Below, piece after piece: positions 24,918 through 32,994 of a stretch of 48,584 nt of DNA; the first letter of the stretch is position 1, and the number at the start of each line of letters is the position of its first letter. The stretch lies in the NCBI GenBank assembly GCA_964436865.1, contig CAYTFK010000012.1, forward strand, positions 1 through 48,584. Reading direction: 5' to 3'. A program made the position numbers and the translations under genes. Under the pieces are notes generated by a model that worked only from the letters and a program-made list of their open reading frames with translations, searched no databases and was not told the origin of the DNA. Source of the stretch: JAXGPP01 sp964436865 (GTDB lineage Bacteria > Planctomycetota > Planctomycetia > Pirellulales > Thermoguttaceae).

Positions 24918-25913
24918 TCAGTTCACCACATTCCGCAACGGCTGGCCCGTCAGCGCCCGCCGGCAGGCTTCCGACGTCTTGCGGCGGATGTCCTGGAATC
25001 CTTCCTCGCTATAGAACGCCATGTGCGGGTTGATGATGACTCGGTGGTGTGCCAGGTGCGTCGGATCGCGCCACGCGGCCATCAGCGGATGATCGGCAGG
25101 CGGCGGTTCCATTTCCAGCACATCGATACCCGCACCGGCCAGTTGGCCGGAGGCGATCGCTTCGGGGATCGCGGCGGCGTCGACAACGGCGCCGCGGGCA
25201 TTGTTGACGAGGTACGAACCGCGGGGCATGCGGGCGATGGCCGCGGCGTCGATCATGTGCCGAGTCTCATCGCTGAGCGGGCAGTGGATGCTGACAACCA
25301 GAGACTGCGCGAGCAGTTCTGCCAGGGTCTCTGCCCGGCGAATTCCGAGCGACTTGTCGTAACCATCCGGCTTGTAAGGGTCGTAAAACACCACGTCCAT
25401 GCCGAACGCCTTGGCCCGCAAGGCGACGGCCGAACCGATTCGTCCCAGCCCGATGACGCCGAACGTCCGGCCACGCAGCCTCACCAGCGGCACCGCCTGC
25501 TCGTACGACCATGGTCCGTAGCCGGCGTGCAGGCGCGAGTTGACCAATTGAACGCCGCGCGTCAGGGCCAGCATCATGGCGATCGCCGAATCGGCGACCT
25601 CTTCCGAGCCGTAGTCAGGCACCGTAGCCACGGGGATGCCGCGCGCCCGAGCCGCCCGGCAATCGACGTTGTCGTAGCCCACGCCGCCGCGCACGATAAG
25701 TTTGCAGCGCTGGAGCCGTTCAATGGTCCGGGCGGTGATCGCCACGTCGTGGTACAGCACGATCGCATCGGCCTCCTCGATCCGGCCGTGCAATTCGTCT
25801 TCGCGGCGCGCTCCCAGAGCAACGACCTCGGCCAACTCGCCGAGAATCGACCGCTCGATCGCTAACTCATCGCGCAGAAAATCGGCAATCATGACGCGAA
25901 ACGCGGTGCCCAC
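24918..25913 (-). CDS. D-2-hydroxyacid dehydrogenase, CtBP-like
   Basis: The 331-residue NAD-dependent enzyme should reduce a 2-keto acid or a related substrate in the cytoplasm. The Rossmann loop is VIGLGRIGSAVA. The catalytic set is present: Arg in NNARGAVVD, Glu in GIDVLEMEPP and His in INPHMAFYS. The segment VRGGVGYDNVDCRAARARGI and the F-Y-S after the histidine resemble the C-terminal-binding-protein (CtBP) branch more than 3-phosphoglycerate dehydrogenase, and there is no ACT domain. The GTG at 25913 with AAGGGA upstream is used; an ATG 7 codons inside is possible. The physiological substrate is unknown. Confidence 0.88.
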   Translation of the reverse strand: MGTAFRVMIADFLRDELAIERSILGELAEVVALGARREDELHGRIEEADAIVLYHDVAITARTIERLQRCKLIVRGGVGYDNVDCRAARARGIPVATVPDYGSEEVADSAIAMMLALTRGVQLVNSRLHAGYGPWSYEQAVPLVRLRGRTFGVIGLGRIGSAVALRAKAFGMDVVFYDPYKPDGYDKSLGIRRAETLAELLAQSLVVSIHCPLSDETRHMIDAAAIARMPRGSYLVNNARGAVVDAAAIPEAIASGQLAGAGIDVLEMEPPPADHPLMAAWRDPTHLAHHRVIINPHMAFYSEEGFQDIRRKTSEACRRALTGQPLRNVVN

Positions 25914-26011
25914 GGTCGATCATCCCTTCGGGTTGAGGCTCAAGAGAGACAGCCCCAAGATAGCCGCCTGGGATGCGAATGCAAGACCCGCGTCGAGGGC
26001 ACTTCATCCGA

Positions 26012-27442
26012 TCATTGCCCCCGGCCGGTACAGTACCAGGCGAGGCGGCCGAGAAGCCGGAAATAAATGAACGAAGCGATCGCCAGCCCCGGTATCGCTA
26101 GGGCCGCCATCACGGTGCCGCCGTAAACCACCAGCCACACCAGCCCGGCGGCCGGTGTGACCACGAGAAGCGCTGCCAGGTAGAACATGAGCCAGCCCCA
26201 GCGGCCCCGCCACAGGCTCCGCACGACGGCACCCGACCAGGGCTTCCAGGCCGAACCCTGGTGCAGCATCGACAACAGCACGATCGGAAACAGAATCATC
26301 ACCAGCGGCGCCTCGACCACTAGCGCTCTGTCCCGCGGGAGTTGGAAGAGCCATGCGACTGCCGCGCCCGGCGCCACGCTCAGACAGAGGCTATTGAAGA
26401 TGAAGAAGCCGTCAAGCATCCAGTCGAGCCAGACGTCTTCGAGCCAATCGTCGAAGTGATCGTAGCCATCGGCGGTGCGCTGCAATACTGCCACCCAGAT
26501 CGCCGTGGCCGGCACGATGAGCAGCAGGCTGATCAGTCCGGCCATGCCCGCCAGGAGCATCGAACCGACATAAGTGAGAAAACCCGGCTGATTCGCATAG
26601 CGTATGGCGTAGTTGACAACCGCCTGGACAAGCAGTCCTCCGGCCGAGAGGATTATCCACCGCAGCACCACATCGGAGTAGAAAGGGAAACTGAAGACCC
26701 CGGCGAAGAACAACGATACGTCTGGCGGCGGCAGCGAGGGTTCCGATTCCGGCGGTGAAGCCGCAACCTGTTCACCTTCCCGGACCCTGGCCTGATCCTC
26801 GACGCCGGGGAGCAGCACCTCGACTTTCGGGAACTCAATCGGCGGACTGACGAGATAGTCGCCCCCCGGACTGCGGTCCCACTGCGGCTTGGTCACCACG
26901 GCAGGCTCGGGAACTTTCACCCGGCTGTTGCAGTCCGGACAGACGATCTTGCGGCCGATCTGCCGGCGGGTGCCCATGAGACGGGTGTGGCACACGGGGC
27001 AGTTTACGGGAATGTAATCGCCGGGCGCGGATGGCGGCGAGGTGGAAGCCGCCAGGGCATATTCGCCCGCCGAACGCGCCGCTGTCGGTTCGGGCAGGGG
27101 CGGCGGCTTCCTCGGAGGCGGTACCACGGCGACCGCCCCGCACTCCGGGCACGACATCAGCTCGCCGAAGTTGACGCCAGCCGCCGAGACCGTTGCGCCG
27201 CAGCACTGACAGGTCACCGCGATCCGAGTGGCCTGGTCCGAGATGTTGTCGGGCGGGGGCGGGGCGAGGTTGTACTCGCCAACCGAGGCCAATTGCGAAG
27301 TCCGCTGCTGGACGTCCAGTTCGCTCGGAACCGTGATGACTGCCTGGCAGCGGGGACAATGCTGATGGCTTCCGACCTGCCGGCGGCGGGCCATTACCTG
27401 CAGTCCGCAGTACGGACAGCGGAAACGGATGCCGGCCCTCAT
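26012..27442 (-). CDS. Membrane protein with three N-terminal CxxC zinc ribbons
   Basis: I do not recognise a functional family. The 476-residue protein starts with a zinc ribbon (CPYCGLQ...CPRC, residues 9-37), followed by CQCCGA...CPEC and CPVCHT...CPDC, each pair spaced like a rubredoxin-type knuckle and separated by proline-rich linkers. After about residue 260 there are several membrane segments (FFAGVFSFPFYSDVVLRWII, MLLAGMAGLISLLLIVPATA, and others near the end). The ATG at 27442 follows GAGG and opens directly on the first ribbon; the frame is open 88 codons upstream into non-coding-like sequence. Stacked ribbons on membrane proteins are common in planctomycetes; the role is unknown. 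Confidence 0.82.
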   Translation of the reverse strand: MRAGIRFRCPYCGLQVMARRRQVGSHQHCPRCQAVITVPSELDVQQRTSQLASVGEYNLAPPPPDNISDQATRIAVTCQCCGATVSAAGVNFGELMSCPECGAVAVVPPPRKPPPLPEPTAARSAGEYALAASTSPPSAPGDYIPVNCPVCHTRLMGTRRQIGRKIVCPDCNSRVKVPEPAVVTKPQWDRSPGGDYLVSPPIEFPKVEVLLPGVEDQARVREGEQVAASPPESEPSLPPPDVSLFFAGVFSFPFYSDVVLRWIILSAGGLLVQAVVNYAIRYANQPGFLTYVGSMLLAGMAGLISLLLIVPATAIWVAVLQRTADGYDHFDDWLEDVWLDWMLDGFFIFNSLCLSVAPGAAVAWLFQLPRDRALVVEAPLVMILFPIVLLSMLHQGSAWKPWSGAVVRSLWRGRWGWLMFYLAALLVVTPAAGLVWLVVYGGTVMAALAIPGLAIASFIYFRLLGRLAWYCTGRGQ

Positions 27443-27490
27443 GGAGAACGCCCTCAGCAGTTTGCGGCATGGCCCCTCTCTACCAGACCT

Positions 27491-27519
27491 ATTGTGGTGC
27501 CAATCCCCTAAAACTGCAA
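27491..27519 (-). promoter_or_regulatory. Candidate promoter of the zinc-ribbon membrane protein gene
   Basis: Minus-strand TTGCAG (27519-27514) and CACAAT (27496-27491) have a 17-base spacer, about 50 bases before the ATG at 27442. The position also argues against the longer reading frame. Confidence 0.35.
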
Positions 27520-27650
27520 GGCGATCCACGTTGGCCCATACCAGAGGGGCAAAGGTTCCAGGAGTCTGGCTTTCCGCCCAACGGACACAGCGGTCCCCCT
27601 TCCGCCGCGGAGAAGCGTCCGCTGCGGAATTGGATTCCGGCCCGCTCGAC

Positions 27651-29057
27651 CTACTCCGTGGGGCACTGGCTGCCCATGGCCGCCTCGTAGCGTGCCCAGA
27701 GGGCATCGCCCATGTGATCCATGGAGTCGCAGAACTTCCACACCAGACGGTGCAAGGCGGCCCAACTGGTAGACTCGAACCGGAACGTCAAGGCGGGCTC
27801 GGTGACGGAACTTCGCACCAGCGCCCACCCGGTGGGGAAGTCGATCCGAACACCGTCCACGGTCGTCTGCGGGTATTTCAGCCAACTGGCGCGGATGTGG
27901 TCGATGGCTCCCGAGCAATCCTCCAGTGCCACGGGCAACCGCAGGTCGGGGGTCATGTAGCTCGGCGGGCATTCGCGGCGCAAGTCAGCCAGCGCCCGCT
28001 CCGAGCGCGCCAGATAATCGATCATCCAGCAGGCGGCGAACAACGCGTCGTCGCCGCCGTCGAGTGCGCGGAAGAAGTAATGGCCGCTGATTTCGGCACC
28101 GAAAAGCGCGCCCGTGTCGAGCATCCGCGAGCGGATGAAGGCATGGCCGCTCCGTTCGGTCAGGGGCGCCGCGCCCAATTGCCGAGCGACCTCCGGGATG
28201 CGGTCGGAGAACTTCAGGTCGTAAACGAACGATGAACCAGCGAGCGCTTCGCCGAAGCTCTGCAAGTAAACGGAAGTCGCTTCTTCAGCGCTGAGTGGTG
28301 TACCTTCGTGATCGACGAATGCCACCCGGTCCCCGTCGCCGTCGATGGCGATCCCGAAGTGCGCCCGCTGCCGGTAGACGGCTTCGCCGAGTTCATCCAG
28401 CAGATCGACCTGGGAGCAGTCAGGCGAGCGCCCGCCGAATTCGGGGTCCGGCTCGTCGTGAAGCGCGCTGAATACGGTGCGGGGAAAGACGGCTTGCAGA
28501 TACCGCCGGGCGCGGTGCGACGCGGTCCCGTACATCGGGTCCAGCAGCACGTGATGATGGGTCGGCGGGGAATCGACCCAGGTCTCCTGCAGCCAGGCGA
28601 CATAGTCAAAGGAGATATCGAGCACACGCGGTTCGGTCGGCTGGCAAGAAGAAGGCACCGAGTCGTCGCCGACGATTCCTCGCTCCTCGCGGAGCGCCGC
28701 GACCTGGGCCTCGGTTGGCGGGCGATTGCCGATCAGCCACTTCAGGCCGTTTACCTCCGGGGGATTATGGGAGGCGGTAACCACGGCGCATCCGGCCGCT
28801 TGCAGGCGACGGCGGGCATAATACACCATGGGCGTCGGCACGATTCCCAGGTTCACCACGTCCAGCCCGGCCTCGCACAATCCGAGCACGAGCGAATCAA
28901 GGAACTCCGGCGTCGAAGACCGCACGTCGCCACCGACAGTGAACTTGGCGCCCGGCCGGAACTGCTGGCCCAATAGCCGGCCCCAGCTTCGATATCGGTC
29001 GGGGGTCAACTCCTCATCCGCACGTCCGCGAATGTCGCACGCTTTGAAAGTACTCAA
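27651..29057 (-). CDS. Phosphomannomutase/phosphoglucomutase (alpha-D-phosphohexomutase)
   Basis: The 468-residue cytoplasmic enzyme shifts phosphate between C1 and C6 of hexoses, feeding nucleotide-sugar or glycogen synthesis. It has the opening FKACDIRG, the phosphoserine loop TASHNPPEVNGLKW (S96), the Mg2+ loop IDGDGDRVAF, the sugar-specificity loop GAEISGHYFF and a C-terminal phosphate-binding domain. The loop GAEISGH fits dual mannose/glucose enzymes. The start is a TTG overlapping the stop of the kinase gene in TTGA, so translation is coupled; this rare start is supported by FKACDIRG lying at the expected distance. Confidence 0.9.
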   Translation of the reverse strand: MSTFKACDIRGRADEELTPDRYRSWGRLLGQQFRPGAKFTVGGDVRSSTPEFLDSLVLGLCEAGLDVVNLGIVPTPMVYYARRRLQAAGCAVVTASHNPPEVNGLKWLIGNRPPTEAQVAALREERGIVGDDSVPSSCQPTEPRVLDISFDYVAWLQETWVDSPPTHHHVLLDPMYGTASHRARRYLQAVFPRTVFSALHDEPDPEFGGRSPDCSQVDLLDELGEAVYRQRAHFGIAIDGDGDRVAFVDHEGTPLSAEEATSVYLQSFGEALAGSSFVYDLKFSDRIPEVARQLGAAPLTERSGHAFIRSRMLDTGALFGAEISGHYFFRALDGGDDALFAACWMIDYLARSERALADLRRECPPSYMTPDLRLPVALEDCSGAIDHIRASWLKYPQTTVDGVRIDFPTGWALVRSSVTEPALTFRFESTSWAALHRLVWKFCDSMDHMGDALWARYEAAMGSQCPTE

Positions 29058-30514
29058 CGGTAGCCTCGCGCATCTAGCTCCGCACAGAAGCGTTGATAGT
29101 GCTCTTCGTACGCCGTCGCCGACCCAGCCTGAGGAGCGAATGAACGCTCAATGCGGACCATTCTGCCGACAGCGGCCGCCAGTCCTTGGTGAAGCGCCGC
29201 GGCGCCAGCCAACACGGCGGCGCCGAAACCCGATTCCGCGCACTCCGGCCGGTGCAGAACCCGGCCGGTCGCATCAGCGCGGCATTGCATCCAGACGTCG
29301 CTCCGGCTTCCCGCCCCAGTGCTGTAGACGTCGCCGCCGGCACCACCTGTGGCACGGTCCAGAACATCGTATGCAAGCCGCTCCACGAGAGCCACCCCCT
29401 GGAGACAGGACGCATACCGCTCCACGGGGGAGGTTGGCTCTGGATCGAGGAAGAAGGCTTTCGCCTGGGGCGATAGGAAAGGGAATCGCTCGCCGCGACG
29501 GGCGAGTGGATAGGCCACGTACGGCGTCGGCAACAAAGCCCGCGCGGAGGCGTCCATCGCCGGCCAATCCGCGCCGCCGAACCACTGCGACAGGCATTCG
29601 CCACCCGTATTGCTGGCCGCTCCCGGCAGCCAGAGGCCGCCGGGGAGCTTGTGGCAGTAGATCAGACCCTGGGGGTGGCGACAAACGCGCCCGGCGAGTC
29701 CCTTAAACACCAGGGTCGTCCCGACGGTGGTGCTGTAATCACCCGGCCGGTGGAGCCCCGAGGCCAGACAGGCGGTCGTGCCGTCGGTCGCCCCGGCAAC
29801 GACCTGGACCGTTTGCGGCAGGCCGGTCGCCGCAGCGGCGTCGGCGGTGAGCGGTCCGATCACGGTCCCCGGCGCAACGATCTCAGGCAGCCGGTCTGCA
29901 ATTTCACCGTCGTTCTGAATCCAGTCGGGCCATTGCTCGTCGATCAAGTCGTAGCCCGTCTTGAGCGCGTTGCTGTAATCCGACACGCCTGCTCGGCCAG
30001 TAAGCCGCGCCAGGGCGTAATCGGCCTGGTGGACGAATCTCGCCGTCCTGGAGAAGACCCCGGGCTCGTTGCGACGCAACCAGGCGATCTTGGCAAGTGC
30101 GTAGGAGGAGCTGAAACGATACCCGAGCTTCGTGCAGAAATCGCCCGCCGCCGAGTTCAACTCCTCCGCCTCGGCCGAGCCCCGCGGATCGTTGTACATG
30201 ATCGCCGGGCGGAGCGGTCGCCCTCCCGCGTCGAGGGCCACGAGCGTACCCGACGTGCCGTCGACGGCCATCGCCAGAATCTGTTCCGGCCGACATCCGG
30301 CCCTCCGCAAGCGGTCCAAAACCTGGCCAATGGCCTGGCACATTGCCCTCCACCACGCCTCGGGTGACTGCTCGTGTTGTTCCGGCGAGGCGGAGATGCT
30401 GTCCGGATCGAGCGCGACCGCTGCTTCGGCAATCAGCATGCCGTCGGCCGATACGGTCATCGCCCGGATTCCGCCGGTTCCCATATCGATGCCGAGCAGC
30501 AATTCAGTGTGCAT
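29054..30514 (-). CDS. FGGY-family carbohydrate kinase (xylulokinase or ribulokinase-like)
   Basis: The 486-residue kinase phosphorylates a ketopentose or similar sugar. The N-terminal FGGY domain starts LLLGIDMGTGGIRAMTV, and MAVDGTSGTLVALD marks the sugar site. The C-terminal domain has VVAGATDGTTACLASG and STTVGTTLVFKG for ATP. The ATDGTTACLASG wording resembles plant and cyanobacterial D-ribulose kinases as much as E. coli xylulokinase, so the sugar is left open. It is 46 bases after cysK and overlaps the phosphohexomutase by 4 bases. An arabinose-releasing enzyme 26 kb away hints at pentose use but is not linked. Confidence 0.87.
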   Translation of the reverse strand: MHTELLLGIDMGTGGIRAMTVSADGMLIAEAAVALDPDSISASPEQHEQSPEAWWRAMCQAIGQVLDRLRRAGCRPEQILAMAVDGTSGTLVALDAGGRPLRPAIMYNDPRGSAEAEELNSAAGDFCTKLGYRFSSSYALAKIAWLRRNEPGVFSRTARFVHQADYALARLTGRAGVSDYSNALKTGYDLIDEQWPDWIQNDGEIADRLPEIVAPGTVIGPLTADAAAATGLPQTVQVVAGATDGTTACLASGLHRPGDYSTTVGTTLVFKGLAGRVCRHPQGLIYCHKLPGGLWLPGAASNTGGECLSQWFGGADWPAMDASARALLPTPYVAYPLARRGERFPFLSPQAKAFFLDPEPTSPVERYASCLQGVALVERLAYDVLDRATGGAGGDVYSTGAGSRSDVWMQCRADATGRVLHRPECAESGFGAAVLAGAAALHQGLAAAVGRMVRIERSFAPQAGSATAYEEHYQRFCAELDARGYR

Positions 30515-30560
30515 AGCGTTCAGGCATTGGCCGGCACGCGTGGCTCAGCCGCACTCGTCG

Positions 30561-31448
30561 CTACAGCAGCGCCGTGCTGAAGTAGCGTTCGGCTCGGTCG
30601 GGCAGGACAGTGACGATATTGCCGACGAACCGTTTCGCCAATTGGCGGGCCGCCCACACATTGGCTCCCGACGATGTTCCCACCAGGAGACCGTAGTCGC
30701 GGCCGAGCTGCCGCGTAGTCTCGATAGCATCTTCGTCGCTGACTTCGAACACCTCGTCGATCATCGGCACGTCAAGGATGGCGGGAACGAAGCCGTCGCC
30801 GATGCCTTGGATCTGGTGCAGCCCTGGTTCATGGCCAAGCAGGGCGGAGACACCTCTCGGCTCGACAGCCGCGACGTGCACTTCGGGCGAGTGTTCCTTG
30901 AGGAACTTACCCACGCCCTGAAGCGTGCCGCCGCTCCCGACACCGGCAACAAAGGCCGCCACTTGTCCTGAGATCTGTCGCCACAGTTCGCATGCCGTGC
31001 CGTGGTAGTGACAGCGGGGGTTATCGGGATTCTCGAACTGCTGGGGAACGAAGATTCGTCGATCGGCCGCAGCCATTTCTTCCACTCGGCGAACGGCGCC
31101 GGCGATGCTTTCGCAGTCGGGTGTCAGAATCAACTCGGCCCCCAAGGCGCGAATGATCTTCTTTCGCTCCTCGCTCATACCCTCCGGCATGACGATGCGG
31201 ACCTGGTAGCCCTTGAGCCGCCCGACCAGGGCGATGCCGATTCCCGTATTGCCGCTGGTGGGTTCGACGATGATCGATCCGGGCCGCAACCGGCCGCTCT
31301 TTTCGGCCCCTTCGATCATCGCCTTGGCCACCCGGTCCTTGATACTGCCGCCGGGATTGAGAAACTCTGCCTTGGCGAAAATTCGTTCGCCGCGGAGTTG
31401 AATGAGGGGCGTGTTGCCGATCAGGCTGAGGATATTGTCGGTGAACAT
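30561..31448 (-). CDS. cysK: Cysteine synthase (O-acetylserine sulfhydrylase)
   Basis: The 295-residue PLP enzyme should make cysteine from O-acetylserine and sulfide. K37 in NPGGSIKDR binds PLP, TSGNTGIGIA binds the substrate carboxylate, GVGSGGTLQG binds the phosphate, and it ends LPDRAERYFSTALL. It is shorter than E. coli CysK (323) because the stretch between GNTPLIQL and FAKAE is trimmed by about ten residues. No serine acetyltransferase gene is adjacent. The start at 31448 begins with the family segment NILSLIGNTPL and a promoter lies 40 bases upstream, ruling out the longer frame. It leads a run with the kinase and mutase. Confidence 0.92.
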   Translation of the reverse strand: MFTDNILSLIGNTPLIQLRGERIFAKAEFLNPGGSIKDRVAKAMIEGAEKSGRLRPGSIIVEPTSGNTGIGIALVGRLKGYQVRIVMPEGMSEERKKIIRALGAELILTPDCESIAGAVRRVEEMAAADRRIFVPQQFENPDNPRCHYHGTACELWRQISGQVAAFVAGVGSGGTLQGVGKFLKEHSPEVHVAAVEPRGVSALLGHEPGLHQIQGIGDGFVPAILDVPMIDEVFEVSDEDAIETTRQLGRDYGLLVGTSSGANVWAARQLAKRFVGNIVTVLPDRAERYFSTALL

Positions 31449-31487
31449 GGATAGGCGGGGAGGCTGGCGGGATTCATCAGTATGCAG

Positions 31488-31516
31488 GTTATACTTGGAA
31501 CTCGGCCGGTGGTCGA
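31488..31516 (-). promoter_or_regulatory. Candidate promoter of cysK and the genes after it
   Basis: Minus-strand TCGACC (31516-31511, 4 of 6) and TATAAC (31493-31488, 5 of 6) have a 17-base spacer. Transcription would start near 31481, about 33 bases before the cysK ATG. Confidence 0.48.
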
Positions 31517-31600
31517 GATCAACCGTGGCGATACGGCGATCCCGCCCGCCGGTCGTGGGGCCTGCAGTGGATTTGAGGAGCCGAAAGGCCGGCTGGGCCC

Positions 31601-31629
31601 GGCGAAAGGCTGGCCGACAGCCCTTCGCC
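31601..31629. repeat. 12-bp hairpin after the Gfo/Idh/MocA gene
   Basis: GGCGAAAGGCTG (31601-31612) and CAGCCCTTCGCC (31618-31629) pair with one G-U-type step around a 5-base loop. It lies 25 bases after the oxidoreductase stop on the minus strand. No T-run follows; it could be a factor-assisted end or 3' stabiliser of the operon mRNA. Confidence 0.5.
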
Positions 31630-31653
31630 GAGCTGACCGATTCGGCGTCGCGC

Positions 31654-32994
31654 CTACACCTCGAGCTTCCAAGGCGCACGATACTGCTTGGTCACCAGGG
31701 CGTTGGCTTCCGGGTCGTCGATGACCTGCTCCTTCTCGGCGTCCCAGCGGATCTTGCGACCCGTCTTCCAGGCGATGTTCATCAGGTGACCCGGATTGGT
31801 GGCGTGGTGCCCGACTTCGACATCGGCGGGCGATCGCTTGCGGCTGCGGATGCAGTCCAGAAAGACCTGGGCATGCGCCTGCAGGCTCTGGATGTGCACG
31901 TTATCGGTGAAGACGTTCCGCACCGATTCGATTTCTTCGCCCAGCTCGCGGCCGTTGCGGGCCTCGGCCGAGATCGTGTACCCGCTGCGGTCGAGGATCA
32001 TTGAAGCCTCACTGCCGAAGAAACACTTGGCGTGTGAGCGATGGTCGCGGCGGCACCCGCCCCGGAACGTATATTGGAGCAGGAAGCCCTTCTTCGCCAC
32101 CGGCCCGGGCCCGTATTCGCAGATCGCATCGAACGTATCGGGCCACTCGGTGTTCGTTTCCTCGAAGCAGAGGAAACCGCCGCTGGCGGTGGCCGAAATC
32201 GGGTCCGACACGCCGAGCAGCCAATGAACGATGTCGTAGTGGTGCACGGCCCAGTCGAGCTGCCAGCCTCCGGCGTAGTCGAAGAACCAGTAGTGGTGAG
32301 TATAACGGTTCGGGTTATACGGTCGCTTCGGCGAAGGGCCGACCCAGAAGTCCCAGTCGAGTTCTTTCGGCGGTTCACCATCGGGCGGGTTGCCGAAGCC
32401 CGGGTAGAGGTAGTCGTAGTCCCAGACTTTGACTTCCGAGATCTCGCCCAGTTTGCCGGCGAGAATCGCCTCGCGGGCCTGCTGGTAGTGCGGCCAGCTT
32501 CGCTGCTGCGTGCCGAGTTGCACAACGCGCTCGTACTTGCGGGCCGCCTCGACCGCTGCCCGCCCCTCGCCGATGGAAGTACCCAGCGGCTTCTCCACGT
32601 AAACGTCTTTGCCCGCCTGGCAGGCATTGACCGTGCAGAGCACGTGCCAGTGGCCGTTGGGGGCCACGATCACCGCATCGATGTCCTTATTTTCGAGGAG
32701 CTGGCGATAGTCGTGGTAGGCTTGGACTTTGTCGCCGCCAGCCTGTTTCCGGGCCTGAGCCATGCGCAGGTCGTTCAGGTCGCACACGGCCACCACGCGC
32801 GTGCCGGGGCAAAGCATGTGTCCCTGCATCACGGCGCGGCCTTCGCCGCCGCAGCCGATGAGCCCGAGGTTGATCGTTTCATTCGGGCTGCTGCCGGTTT
32901 CCGCTCCGGTCGCGTAGGTGCGCGCGCCCACCCACCCGGCGGCCGCTACGGCTGCGGTCGTACCCAAGAAATCTCTTCGTGTCGACTTGCTCAT
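31654..32994 (-). CDS. Gfo/Idh/MocA family oxidoreductase, Tat-exported
   Basis: The 446-residue protein has a twin-arginine signal (STRRDFLGTTAAVAAAG), then a Rossmann fold (NLGLIGCGGEGRAVM), the family signature EKP in VYVEKPLGTS, and a C-terminal alpha/beta domain. Candidate catalytic histidines are in AVHHYDIVHWLLG. Planctomycetes have dozens of these Tat-exported oxidoreductases, which carry NAD(P) already bound and probably act on sugars outside the cytoplasm. The start overlaps the FIST-like gene in ATGA, so the ATG at 32994 is firm. It is the last gene of the CBM9 / FIST / oxidoreductase run. Confidence 0.9.
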   Translation of the reverse strand: MSKSTRRDFLGTTAAVAAAGWVGARTYATGAETGSSPNETINLGLIGCGGEGRAVMQGHMLCPGTRVVAVCDLNDLRMAQARKQAGGDKVQAYHDYRQLLENKDIDAVIVAPNGHWHVLCTVNACQAGKDVYVEKPLGTSIGEGRAAVEAARKYERVVQLGTQQRSWPHYQQAREAILAGKLGEISEVKVWDYDYLYPGFGNPPDGEPPKELDWDFWVGPSPKRPYNPNRYTHHYWFFDYAGGWQLDWAVHHYDIVHWLLGVSDPISATASGGFLCFEETNTEWPDTFDAICEYGPGPVAKKGFLLQYTFRGGCRRDHRSHAKCFFGSEASMILDRSGYTISAEARNGRELGEEIESVRNVFTDNVHIQSLQAHAQVFLDCIRSRKRSPADVEVGHHATNPGHLMNIAWKTGRKIRWDAEKEQVIDDPEANALVTKQYRAPWKLEV

